NCBI RefSeq assembly: GCF_009834515.1
Contig: NZ_CP019426.1
Location: 6,031,501-6,095,500, forward strand
Source of the DNA: Pseudomonas sp. R84
Lineage (GTDB): Bacteria > Pseudomonadota > Gammaproteobacteria > Pseudomonadales > Pseudomonadaceae
Direction of reading: 5' to 3'
DNA length: 64,000 bases
The position numbers and the translations under genes were made by a program. The notes under the pieces were generated by a model. It was not told where the DNA came from. It saw only the letters and a program-made list of their open reading frames with translations, and ran no database searches. Numbering within the stretch: position 1 is the stretch's first letter; each line of letters begins with the position of its first letter. Shown one piece after another: positions 1 through 7,974 of the stretch.

Positions 1-342
<342 letters not shown>

Positions 343-519
343 CGCGTCTCTCCCAGCGGCATCTGTGCGCCATTCGTCTCGGTAAGGCACTGGCAATGAA
401 GGCAGTGCCCTTTGATGCCGATGGTATGACCGGCGCAGACAGCTCAAATGCCTGCGCGCGCCACGCAAAGGTGCGTTTACGACATGGCCTGAAATGCCTT
501 GTTGAATCTGCGCAGATCC

Positions 520-610
520 CTGTAGGAGTGAGCCTGCTCGCGATGGCGGTGGGTCAGCTGAGCAAATGTTGGCTGATACGCCGCCATCGCGAGCAGGCTC
601 ACTCCTACAG
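520..610. repeat. REP doublet (REPIN-like), 'TGTAGGAGTGAGCCTGCTCGCG' family
   Basis: Two 30-bp arms (520-549 and 581-610) are perfect inverted copies separated by 31 bp, so a single strand can fold into a long hairpin. It sits just past the 3' end of the traX-like gene and in front of glyA. It is one of about eight members of this family in the window. Confidence 0.9.
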
Positions 611-614
611 GGGA

Positions 615-1325
615 TTATGCGATCAACTGGCGAACCGTGAGCAGCAGGAGAAAATGCGCGGGATACAGGGCGTAGGCCCAGCGCCGCATTGGTGGCGGCT
701 GGAGATGTCGCGCATGTCGCAACAGGAACATTCCGAGCATTGGCGCAAATAGGCACGTCGCAATACCGAGAATGGCGACGCTGCTACCGAACCTTGCCGA
801 GTCGTAAAGCACTTGCCACTGATTCGCTGCGAGGCATATCAAACCCGGCAGCAAGCTGAAGTACCAAGGGCGGCGAAACATCAACAGCATCGCCAACGGG
901 AGCAGAACCCCGAAGAAGCCGAACATCAGTCGTTCCGGGAAAACTATCGCCAGCACCAGCGCAGCAACGCCCAGCAATCGCGACATGATCGATGGATCCT
1001 GCCACCCCCGCGCCACCAGCAACCCCAGCGCCAGCGTTGGCATCACATTCAACGTATCCGGCTCTGGAATGTACAACCGATACGGTATTTCGCTCACCGC
1101 ACTGAACAGCAACAACCAGCCCAGATAGCGCCATTCCATCCTCCGCGAACCATCGCGCGACAGGTTCGCCGCCATCGCCAGACAAAACCACGGAAACGCC
1201 AACCGCCCCGGCACATACAGCCAATCGGCGGAGAACCCGACATATCGCAGGTGATCGAACAACATGCTCAACAGCGCCAGCCACTTGAGCAGATCCAGCG
1301 CGCCGTCACGTTTTCTCAGGTGCAT
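615..1325 (-). CDS. TraX-family integral membrane protein
   Basis: This 236-residue protein opens with [20 protein letters not shown], the signature start of TraX-family proteins, and is followed by about eight hydrophobic segments. Plasmid TraX acetylates the N-terminus of F pilin; chromosomal homologues are common and their substrates mostly unknown. The ATG at 1325 was chosen over an in-frame alternative at 1415 because similarity and the first membrane helix start there and the extra 30 residues are polar and unlike the family; the ribosome binding site is weak. No conjugation genes are nearby, so a role in pilin processing is not supported. It may act as an acyltransferase on another envelope substrate, which is inference. 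Confidence 0.8.
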   Translation of the reverse strand: MHLRKRDGALDLLKWLALLSMLFDHLRYVGFSADWLYVPGRLAFPWFCLAMAANLSRDGSRRMEWRYLGWLLLFSAVSEIPYRLYIPEPDTLNVMPTLALGLLVARGWQDPSIMSRLLGVAALVLAIVFPERLMFGFFGVLLPLAMLLMFRRPWYFSLLPGLICLAANQWQVLYDSARFGSSVAILGIATCLFAPMLGMFLLRHARHLQPPPMRRWAYALYPAHFLLLLTVRQLIA

Positions 1326-1451
1326 AATCGGCCTGCGTCCATGTACTGTTCTGCCAGCGACATCCCGTGTGCTCCCCGGAAGATCTTCGGTAAAGTGCGC
1401 ACCATCATTGACCACGAGCCTTCACAAGAGTCTCGACCACGGAAGCCGGCC

Positions 1452-2492
1452 ATGACCGACAAGAGCCAACAATTCGCCAGCGACAACTATTCCGGAATCT
1501 GCCCTGAAGCCTGGGCCGCGATGGAGCAGGCCAACCACGGCCATCAGCGCGCGTATGGCGACGATGAATGGACCGCGCGCGCGGCCGATCATTTCCGCAA
1601 ACTGTTCGAAACCGACTGCGAAGTGTTCTTCGCCTTCAACGGCACCGCCGCCAACTCGCTGGCCCTGTCGTCGCTGTGCCAGAGTTACCACAGCGTGATC
1701 TGCTCGGAAACCGCCCACGTCGAAACCGACGAATGCGGCGCCCCGGAATTCTTCTCCAACGGTTCGAAACTGCTGATCGCCGGCACTGAAAACGGCAAGA
1801 TCACCCCGCAATCGATCCGCGAAGTCGCGCTCAAGCGTCAGGACATTCACTACCCGAAACCGCGCGTGGTCACCCTGACCCAGGCCACCGAAGTCGGCAG
1901 CGTCTACACCCCGGAAGAAGTCCGCGCCATCAGCGCCACCTGCAAAGAGCTGGGCCTGCACCTGCACATGGACGGCGCGCGCTTCTCCAACGCCTGCGCA
2001 TTCCTCGGTTGCTCGCCAGCGGATCTGACCTGGAAGGCCGGCGTCGACGTGCTGTGCTTCGGCGGCACCAAGAACGGCATGGCCGTGGGTGAGGCGATCC
2101 TGTTCTTCAACCACAAACTGGCGGAAGACTTCGACTATCGCTGCAAGCAGGCCGGTCAGTTGGCGTCGAAAATGCGCTTCCTCTCGGCACCGTGGGTCGG
2201 CATCCTCGAAAACGACGCCTGGCTCAAATACGCCCGCCACGCCAACCACTGCGCGCAACTGCTGGCAGAACTGGTCAGCGACATTCCCGGCGTCGAACTG
2301 ATGTTCCCGGTGCAGGCCAACGGCGTGTTCCTGCAACTCTCGGAACCGGCCATCGCCGCCCTGACCGCGAAGAACTGGCGCTTCTACACCTTCATCGGCA
2401 AGGGCGGCGCACGCTTCATGTGCTCGTGGGACACCGAAGAAGAACGCGTCCGCGAACTGGCCCGCGACATCCGCAAAGTCATGTCCGCCTGA
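1452..2492 (+). CDS. ltaE: Low-specificity L-threonine aldolase
   Basis: A 346-residue PLP enzyme of the beta-eliminating lyase family. It cleaves L-threonine or L-allo-threonine to glycine and acetaldehyde. Visible landmarks are FASDNYSG near the N-terminus, AHVETDECGAPE, the PLP-contacting HMDGARFSNA (about residue 175) and FGGTKNGMAVGEA, which carries the Schiff-base lysine (about residue 205). The ATG at 1452 gives the usual family length; the longer open frame upstream is antisense to traX. In P. aeruginosa a threonine aldolase gene also lies between glyA and gbcAB, so it belongs to the glycine/serine part of betaine catabolism here. Confidence 0.93.
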   Translation: MTDKSQQFASDNYSGICPEAWAAMEQANHGHQRAYGDDEWTARAADHFRKLFETDCEVFFAFNGTAANSLALSSLCQSYHSVICSETAHVETDECGAPEFFSNGSKLLIAGTENGKITPQSIREVALKRQDIHYPKPRVVTLTQATEVGSVYTPEEVRAISATCKELGLHLHMDGARFSNACAFLGCSPADLTWKAGVDVLCFGGTKNGMAVGEAILFFNHKLAEDFDYRCKQAGQLASKMRFLSAPWVGILENDAWLKYARHANHCAQLLAELVSDIPGVELMFPVQANGVFLQLSEPAIAALTAKNWRFYTFIGKGGARFMCSWDTEEERVRELARDIRKVMSA

Positions 2493-2512
2493 CCTGACGC
2501 TACACCCTCCCC

Positions 2513-2592
2513 CTGTAGGCGCTGCCGAAGGCTGCGATCTTTTGATCTTAAAAAACAAAATCAAAAGATCGCAGCCTTCGGCAGCTCCTACA
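2513..2592. repeat. REP doublet, 'GGAGCTGCCGAAGGCTGCGATC' family
   Basis: Inverted arms (2513-2543 and about 2561-2592) match almost perfectly around an A-rich centre. It lies between ltaE and the downstream short-chain dehydrogenase gene, and the hairpin could slow or end ltaE transcription. Confidence 0.88.
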
Positions 2593-2666
2593 CAGGTTGT
2601 GCTTCTGCTTGGTCTACATTGTCTGTCGAGCCCTCCGCTCAGATAACAATAAGCAGGAGCATCGGC

Positions 2667-3491
2667 ATGTCGTTACAAGGCAAAACCCTGTTCATCACCG
2701 GCGCCAGCCGTGGCATTGGTCGTGAGATTGCGCTGCGGGCCGCCAGAGACGGGGCCAATATCGTGATTGCGGCGAAGAGCGCCGAACCTCACGCCAAGTT
2801 GCCCGGGACCATTCACAGCGTCGCGGCGGAAGTCGAGGCGGCGGGCGGCAAGGCTCTGGCCCTGCAAGTGGATGTGCGTGATGAAGAGGCTGTGCGCAAA
2901 GCGCTTGCGCAGGCCAATGAGCACTTCGGCGGCATCGATGCACTGGTGAACAACGCCGGGGCGATCAAGCTCACCGGTGTGCAACACATCGAACTCAAGC
3001 GGTTCGACCTGATGCACCAGATCAACACCCGGGCGGTGTTGCTGTGCAGCCAGGCCGCCCTGCCCTATCTGAAGAAGTCCGCCGGGCACATTCTCAACCT
3101 GTCGCCACCGCTGAATCTGGCGAGCAAGTGGTTTGCACAGTTCAGCCCTTACACCGTGACCAAGTACGGCATGAGCATGCTGACGCTGGGGATGAGTGAG
3201 GAGTTTGCCGGTTACGGCATCAGCGTCAATTCGCTATGGCCGCAGACGATGATTGCTACAGCGGCGATCGAGTTTCAGTTGGGGAATCGGGAGTCGTTCA
3301 AACAGGCGCGCCTGCCTTCGATCATGGCGGATGCGGCGCATGTGATTCTGGAAAGTAGTGGACGGCAGATTACCGGGCGGTTGTTGATTGATGAGGAGAT
3401 TTTGCAGGAGAGCGGTGTAAGCGAGTTCGAGCATTACCGGTTTGAACCGGAGAGTAATGCGGCGTTGATGACGGATTTGTTTATCGACTGA
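2667..3491 (+). CDS. Short-chain dehydrogenase/reductase (HSDL2-like)
   Basis: A 274-residue Rossmann-fold oxidoreductase. The nucleotide-binding TGASRGIG (about residue 11), NNAG (about residue 95), a catalytic serine in ILNLSPP and the YTVTK active-site Tyr/Lys pair are all present. The pattern, including the C-terminal RLLIDEEILQESG, resembles the SDR domain of HSDL2-type proteins. The ATG at 2667 follows AGGAG at 2654-2658. The substrate cannot be read from sequence. It stands alone between ltaE and the convergent gbcB, with repeats on both sides, so there is no clear operon partner. Confidence 0.88.
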   Translation: MSLQGKTLFITGASRGIGREIALRAARDGANIVIAAKSAEPHAKLPGTIHSVAAEVEAAGGKALALQVDVRDEEAVRKALAQANEHFGGIDALVNNAGAIKLTGVQHIELKRFDLMHQINTRAVLLCSQAALPYLKKSAGHILNLSPPLNLASKWFAQFSPYTVTKYGMSMLTLGMSEEFAGYGISVNSLWPQTMIATAAIEFQLGNRESFKQARLPSIMADAAHVILESSGRQITGRLLIDEEILQESGVSEFEHYRFEPESNAALMTDLFID

Positions 3492-3496
3492 AAAGC

Positions 3497-3674
3497 CCCT
3501 CACCCTAGCCCTCTCCCAGAGGGAGAGGGGACTGATTGGGGGATATTTGAGAATTACGCCGACGTGCAACTGCTCTACCGAATCCATAATCGATAAGGTC
3601 GTTCAGGTCGATGCAGGACGCCAGACACCTCGGTCGGCTCCCTCTCCCACTGGGAGAGGGCTGGGGTGAGGGGT
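3497..3674. repeat. Paired inverted CCCTCACCCTAGCCCTCTCCC repeat
   Basis: CCCTCACCCTAGCCCTCTCCC begins at 3499 and a near-complementary GGGAGAGGGCTGGGGTGAGG ends at about 3673, with roughly 120 bp of unique DNA between. Each arm also has its own small CTCTCCC/GGGAGAG hairpin. It lies between convergent genes (SDR and gbcB), where it could act as a bidirectional terminator. The same family recurs about seven times in the window. Confidence 0.85.
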
Positions 3675-3699
3675 AAGCCGAACGCATAAAATCGCCCAG

Positions 3700-4800
3700 T
3701 CAGAAATCGATTCGGACGTCGCCTTTAGGCACACTGCAGCACGACAAGATAAACCCTTCAGCCTCATCGTCCTCGGTAATCCCGCCGTTGTGCTCCATCT
3801 CCACCTCGCCGCCCAGCTTGAGCACCTTGCACGTCCCGCAAATCCCCATCCCGCACGCCTTCGGAATCATCAAGCCCAGCTTGGCCGCCGCCGCATGCAC
3901 CGTCTCGCCCGGTGCCACACGAATGCTCTTGCCGGACGAGGTGAATTCGACCTGATGCAGATCCGCCGCATCGATTTCCGGTGCATCCGCAGCCTGCTCG
4001 GCTTGCTCCACCGCATCAGCACGGGCTTCCGGTGGCGTGGCGCCGAAGGATTCCTCGTGATAACGCGACATGTCGTAACCGGCCACTTCCAGCAACCGCT
4101 TAACCGCATTCATGTAAGGCGTCGGCCCGCAGCAGAACACTTCGCGCTCAAGGAAGTCCGGCACCATCAATTCCAACATCTTGTGGTTCAGGTAACCGCG
4201 ATAACCGGCCCACGGTTCACCCAAGCCATGCTTCTCACAAATCAGGTGCAGGCTGAAGTTGTCGATCCGCGACGCCATGTGCTCCAGCTCGCGGTGGTAA
4301 ATGATGTCTTTCGGTGAGCGCGCGCTGTGGATAAAGGTCATGTCGACGTTGGCGTTGGTGTCGTAGAACCAGCGCGCCATCGACATGCACGGCGTGATAC
4401 CGACGCCGCCACTGAGATACAGCACTTTCGGGCTCGGGAAGTCGATGGCATTGAACAGCCCGACCGGCCCGTGCACCGCCAGCTCCTGCCCCTCATGAAG
4501 TGTGTCGTGCAGCCAGTTGGAAACCCTGCCGCCCGGCACGCGCTTGATCGTCACCGAAAAGCTGTACGGCACCGACGGCGAGCTGGAGATGGTGTACGAA
4601 CGCATGATCGGCTGGCCTTCGATTTCCAGCTCCAGGGTCACGAACTGCCCGGGCTTGAAGAAGAACAGGATCGGCTGGTCAGCCATGAAGCAGAAGGTGC
4701 GCACGTCCCAGGTTTCCTGGATGACTTTGACGCAACGGACGATGTGTCGGCCATTGGCCCAGGTCTGGGTGGTGACCGGATTCAGGAAGCTGTTGGACAT
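3700..4800 (-). CDS. gbcB: Glycine betaine demethylase, reductase subunit GbcB
   Basis: A 366-residue electron-transfer protein that passes electrons from NAD(P)H to the Rieske oxygenase GbcA. Domains in order are an FAD-binding barrel with RSYTIS, an NAD-binding domain with LSGGVGITPCMSMA and FCCGPTPYM, an acidic alanine-rich linker, and a C-terminal plant-type [2Fe-2S] ferredoxin domain with CGMGICGTC plus a distal cysteine in FILSCC. The ATG at 4800 was preferred to the one at 4812 because the Shine-Dalgarno GGAGA lies between them. It is divergent from gbcA across a 296-bp gap. GbdR activates this pair in P. aeruginosa. A TGTGGATAA 9-mer lies in the coding sequence at 4326-4334 and is probably chance. 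Confidence 0.95.
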   Translation of the reverse strand: MSNSFLNPVTTQTWANGRHIVRCVKVIQETWDVRTFCFMADQPILFFFKPGQFVTLELEIEGQPIMRSYTISSSPSVPYSFSVTIKRVPGGRVSNWLHDTLHEGQELAVHGPVGLFNAIDFPSPKVLYLSGGVGITPCMSMARWFYDTNANVDMTFIHSARSPKDIIYHRELEHMASRIDNFSLHLICEKHGLGEPWAGYRGYLNHKMLELMVPDFLEREVFCCGPTPYMNAVKRLLEVAGYDMSRYHEESFGATPPEARADAVEQAEQAADAPEIDAADLHQVEFTSSGKSIRVAPGETVHAAAAKLGLMIPKACGMGICGTCKVLKLGGEVEMEHNGGITEDDEAEGFILSCCSVPKGDVRIDF

Positions 4801-5096
4801 GCTGTTCTCCACGGCCGACTGTCGGCCTCATGTCGGCGATTCTGCGTATAGCGCGAACCGCCCGTTTACCTATCCGCGACATCGGCATACTTATCGCGAC
4901 CAGCCCCCAACCACCGGGGGTTGCGCGTCGGGAACAGATTGCACCATGTCGCCCATGGATAAGGTTCCGCCCCGCGCCGGCCCCACACTCGCCCCAACAC
5001 CAAAACAGATTCTTTACACCTTGCGTAGCACCTTCTAACAGCAGACCTGATAAGCCACTTTCGCCGGCCACGCAGATGGCCATGAGGATCACATCG
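4801..5096. promoter_or_regulatory. Divergent gbcB/gbcA promoter region with candidate GbdR site
   Basis: The 296-bp gap must hold both promoters. TATCCGCGACATC (4871-4883) and TTATCGCGACCAG (4891-4903) form an imperfect direct repeat with a 20-bp step, resembling the 21-bp tandem repeat in front of cbcX. Next to it CCCCC (4906-4910 area) and GGGGG form a short inverted repeat with ACCAACC-type spacing. GbdR control is known in P. aeruginosa; assigning this sequence as the site is inference. Confidence 0.45.
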
Positions 5097-6392
5097 ATGG
5101 ACGTCACCGCAAAAATCAGCCTGGGCGATCCGCTGGAACCCGCACGCAAGGCCACCGCACAAATGCTGCAAGAGCGCGAGCGCACCTTTTCGCTGCCGCA
5201 ACCGTTCTACAGCGATGAACGGCTGTTCGATATCGACATGCAGGAGATCTTCCAGAAAGAGTGGTTGATCGCCGGCATGACCTGCGAGATCCCGGCCAAG
5301 GGCAACTACCTGACCCTGCAGATCGGCAAGAATCCGATCATCGTCATCCGTGGCGCCGAAGGCGTGGTGCATGCCTTCCACAACGTCTGCCGCCACCGTG
5401 GCTCGCGTCTGTGCACCAGTGAAAAAGGCAAGGTCGCCAAATTGGTCTGCCACTACCACCAGTGGACCTATGAGCTGGACGGGCGTCTGCTGTTCGCCGG
5501 CACCGAAATGGGCGCCGACTTCGACATGAAGCAGTACGGCCTCAAACCGGTGAACGTGAAGACGGCCGGCGGTTACATCTTCATCAGCCTGGCCGAGAAC
5601 CCGCCGGCCATCGATGACTTCCTGTCGACGCTGAACCATTACATGGAACCGTACGACATGGAGAACACCAAGGTGGCGATTCAAACCACCTTGTTCGAAA
5701 AGGCCAACTGGAAACTGGTGCTGGAAAACAACCGCGAGTGCTACCACTGCAACGCGTCGCACCCGGAACTGCTGAAAACCCTGCTGGAATGGGACGACGT
5801 CACCGACCCGCGCGCCGATCAGGCGTTCAAGGATCACGTCGCTGCCTCCGCCGCGGCCTGGGAAGCCGAGAAGATCCCTTACGCCCACGCCAGCTTCGGC
5901 CTGCGCAACCGCATAGTGCGCATGCCGCTGCTCAAGGGCACCGTGTCGATGACCCTCGACGGCAAACAGGGCTGCGCGAAACTGATGGGCCGGATCAAGA
6001 ACCCGGATCTGGGTTCGATGCGCATCCTGCACCTGCCGCACTCGTGGAACCACTGCATGGGCGACCACATCATCGTCTTCACCGTGTGGCCGATCAGCGC
6101 GCAGGAAACCATGGTCACCACCAAGTGGATCGTGCACAAGGATGCGGTTGAAGGTGTTGATTACGACGTCGAGCGTATGCGTCAGGTGTGGGATGCGACC
6201 AACGATCAGGACCGGCGTCTGGCGGAAGAGAACCAGCGCGGGATCAATTCGACGGCTTATCAGCCTGGGCCGTATTCGAAGACCTATGAGTTTGGCGTGG
6301 TCAACTTCGTCGACTGGTACAGCGAGCGCCTACTGAGCAACCTCGGCGCCGAGCCTGCGCCATACCTCAAAGGTGTCCCGGTTCAGGGCTAA
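5097..6392 (+). CDS. gbcA: Glycine betaine demethylase, Rieske oxygenase subunit GbcA
   Basis: A 431-residue Rieske non-heme iron oxygenase that oxidatively demethylates glycine betaine to dimethylglycine, releasing formaldehyde. The Rieske [2Fe-2S] ligands are in NVCRHRGSRLC and LVCHYHQW (about residues 95-120). Mononuclear iron ligands lie in ENNRECYHCNASHPEL (about residue 210), with the usual catalytic-domain pattern after it. The ATG at 5097 follows AGGA at 5085-5088; another ATG at 5082 is less well placed. The partner reductase GbcB is divergent. The length and the gene pair match P. aeruginosa GbcAB. Confidence 0.95.
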   Translation: MDVTAKISLGDPLEPARKATAQMLQERERTFSLPQPFYSDERLFDIDMQEIFQKEWLIAGMTCEIPAKGNYLTLQIGKNPIIVIRGAEGVVHAFHNVCRHRGSRLCTSEKGKVAKLVCHYHQWTYELDGRLLFAGTEMGADFDMKQYGLKPVNVKTAGGYIFISLAENPPAIDDFLSTLNHYMEPYDMENTKVAIQTTLFEKANWKLVLENNRECYHCNASHPELLKTLLEWDDVTDPRADQAFKDHVAASAAAWEAEKIPYAHASFGLRNRIVRMPLLKGTVSMTLDGKQGCAKLMGRIKNPDLGSMRILHLPHSWNHCMGDHIIVFTVWPISAQETMVTTKWIVHKDAVEGVDYDVERMRQVWDATNDQDRRLAEENQRGINSTAYQPGPYSKTYEFGVVNFVDWYSERLLSNLGAEPAPYLKGVPVQG

Positions 6393-6401
6393 AAGCAAAA
6401 G

Positions 6402-6469
6402 CTTCGCGAGCAGGCTCGCTCCCACAGGTGGAATGCATTCCAAATGTGGGAGCGAGCCTGCTCGCGAAG
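6402..6469. repeat. REP doublet, 'GTGGGAGCGAGCCTGCTCGCGAAG' family
   Basis: Two perfect 24-bp inverted arms (6402-6425 and 6446-6469) surround a 20-bp loop. It lies directly after gbcA and could serve as its terminator. This variant with GTGGGAGCG occurs again at 39569-39658. Confidence 0.9.
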
Positions 6470-6510
6470 GCGTCATGAAAGTCATTACATCTCTGAAACC
6501 AGATTGCACA

Positions 6511-7120
6511 ATTTTTGACCAACCACCCCACACCCTATACCCACCAAGCCCCCCAGCCTTCCGCAAACAAGTTATCCACACACCCACCCACAGCAAATGG
6601 GGGTAACTGTGGATGAACGAAAAAATAACTGACTGATTTGTGAAGAAAAATCGTGACTTATCCAGAAGCACGGTTTGCAAGACGCACTGGTTAATTTTTG
6701 ATCATATTCATGGAGGCCACGTACTGCATGGCCTGTAGAGGATGGCGAACACGTTATCCACAGAAGCGCCAACAGAGTTCGGGGGTAACTTTGCCTTGTC
6801 TGTGGAAAAGCGTTGGAGGCTGTGTGAAATCGGGGTTTTGCGCGGGAATTAAGTCCGGAAACTTACGAATTGACTGTTTTTTGATCACCCCTTCGAAAGC
6901 CACGGTTTGTATGGGCTTCAGCGGATAGCGAACATCTTATCCACAGAAGCGCCAACAGAGATTGGGGGCAACTTTCCAAGTTATCCTGGCGAAAAAGCCC
7001 TGAAAATCCGTGACTTAGGCTGGTTGTTTTTTGATCGGAGGGCTGTAGGGCTTGAATGGCGTGGGGTGTAGAGAGGGGCGAACACGTTATCCACAGATCC
7101 GCCAACAGGGATTGTGGGTA
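6511..7120. repeat. Degenerate tandem repeat array carrying four DnaA boxes
   Basis: Four repeat units follow one another between the 3' ends of gbcA and etfB. Each has a TTTTTGATC tract (TTTTTGACC at 6512; TTTTTGATC at 6695, 6878 and 7028) and a perfect TTATCCACA 59-60 bp further on (6572, 6754, 6937, 7087), then GCCAACAG-type sequence and GGGGGTAAC or a close variant (about 6599, 6781, 6964, 7115). Unit steps are 182, 183 and 150 bp. Near-match boxes are at 6608-6616 (reverse, TCATCCACA), 6658 (TTATCCAGA) and 6981 (TTATCCTGG). No credible gene is present. TTATCCACA is the consensus high-affinity DnaA box. No dnaA, dnaN, gyrB or par gene is nearby, so this is not oriC; a DnaA-titration or replication-control locus is inferred. 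Confidence 0.8.
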
Positions 7121-7130
7121 AAAGTGCTTG

Positions 7131-7190
7131 CCCTCATCGGAACGCCGCCCGCCCAGCCCTCTCCCGGAGGGAGAGGGCTAGGGTGAGGGC
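7131..7190. repeat. Single CCCTCA...CTCTCCC palindromic repeat
   Basis: CCCTCATCGG begins at 7131 and CTAGGGTGAGGG ends at about 7188, with CTCTCCC/GGGAGAG in the centre. It is a single-copy form of the family seen as pairs elsewhere and lies at the 3' end of etfB, where it may terminate transcription. Confidence 0.8.
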
Positions 7191-7194
7191 CTTT

Positions 7195-7965
7195 TCAGCG
7201 GACGACGCCTTCTTCAATCAGCAATTTGAGAATCGCTTCAGCCCCGGCCTGTGCGGTAACGCCCTTGAGCACCTGCCCCCCGCCACCACTGGCCTTGGCC
7301 GTCGCGGCCTTCATCCGGTCCGCCCCGCTTTTGGCCTTGATCACCTTCAAGCGTTTCGGCCGTGGCTTGGCCGCTTGCAAAGTGGCAACCGCGAGCAACT
7401 CATCGTCCACCACTTCGACGTCTTCAGCCTGCAAGACCCCGCGTCGCGCGGGACCATACGCACTCTGCCGAGGCTTCGGCGCAGCGTTATCCACAGTCGC
7501 CAGAAACGGCAGTTTCACCTTCAACCGGCGCCGCTGTCCGCGCGGCAAGGCTTGCAGCACCAGCGCCGAACCATCATTGATCGACTCGACCTGAGCCAGC
7601 CCGACCACCAACGGCCAGCCCAGTCCTTCGGCGAGCAAAAACGGCAACATCCCCGAACCTTCACCGGTTTCCGCCTGGCTGCCGGTCAGGACAACTTGCG
7701 CACCGGCATCGCGCAGATAAGCGGTCAGCGCCGGCAGCGCATCGGCGCCTGCCGGTTGCTCCAGCACATGCATCTGCTCAAGCCCCATGCCCAGATAGGC
7801 GCGCAACGCCGGTTCTGCAACGTCACCGGCATGCAGCACTTGCAGGTTATCCCCAGCCAGTTGCAAACCCAGTTCCACGGCGCGCGCGTCCTGATCAGCG
7901 CGGCGTGGCCGCCCGGAGGTCGGGTGGGCGCCGATTGAAACCAGACTGATTACTTTCGTGTTCAT
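7195..7965 (-). CDS. etfB: Electron transfer flavoprotein beta subunit (DgcAB-associated)
   Basis: A 256-residue ETF beta-type protein with the nucleotide-binding pattern VVLTGSQAETGEGSGMLP (about residue 90) and a lysine/alanine-rich C-terminal tail. With the alpha subunit it forms a soluble FAD (and AMP) protein that carries electrons from the demethylase towards ETF:quinone oxidoreductase. The ATG at 7965 follows AAGGAAA, 9 nt after the etfA stop, so the genes are translated together. It is the last gene of the dgcA-dgcB-etfA-etfB run. The coding sequence contains one perfect TTATCCACA at 7487-7495 and a near match (TTATCCCCA) at 7847. The set matches PA5398-PA5401 as recalled. Confidence 0.88.
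   Translation of the reverse strand: MNTKVISLVSIGAHPTSGRPRRADQDARAVELGLQLAGDNLQVLHAGDVAEPALRAYLGMGLEQMHVLEQPAGADALPALTAYLRDAGAQVVLTGSQAETGEGSGMLPFLLAEGLGWPLVVGLAQVESINDGSALVLQALPRGQRRRLKVKLPFLATVDNAAPKPRQSAYGPARRGVLQAEDVEVVDDELLAVATLQAAKPRPKRLKVIKAKSGADRMKAATAKASGGGGQVLKGVTAQAGAEAILKLLIEEGVVR
7487..7495 (+). promoter_or_regulatory. Perfect DnaA box inside etfB
   Basis: TTATCCACA on the plus strand. In the etfB frame it is read as part of codons for Val-Asp-Asn (GTG GAT AAC), which are ordinary codons. It lies 400 bp from the last box of the tandem array and points the same way. Confidence 0.6.
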
Positions 7966-7974
7966 AAAGTTTCC

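Noticed and set aside
4326..4334. Isolated DnaA box in gbcB
   Set aside because: A single box read as ordinary codons (Phe-Ile-His); too far from the cluster to be counted with it.
6511..7120. Chromosomal origin of replication
   Set aside because: DnaA boxes are present, but there is no dnaA, dnaN, gyrB, rpmH or par gene nearby and no clear AT-rich unwinding region.
6511..7120. CRISPR array
   Set aside because: The repeats are diverged, 150-183 bp apart and not of 25-40 bp repeat/spacer form; no cas genes.
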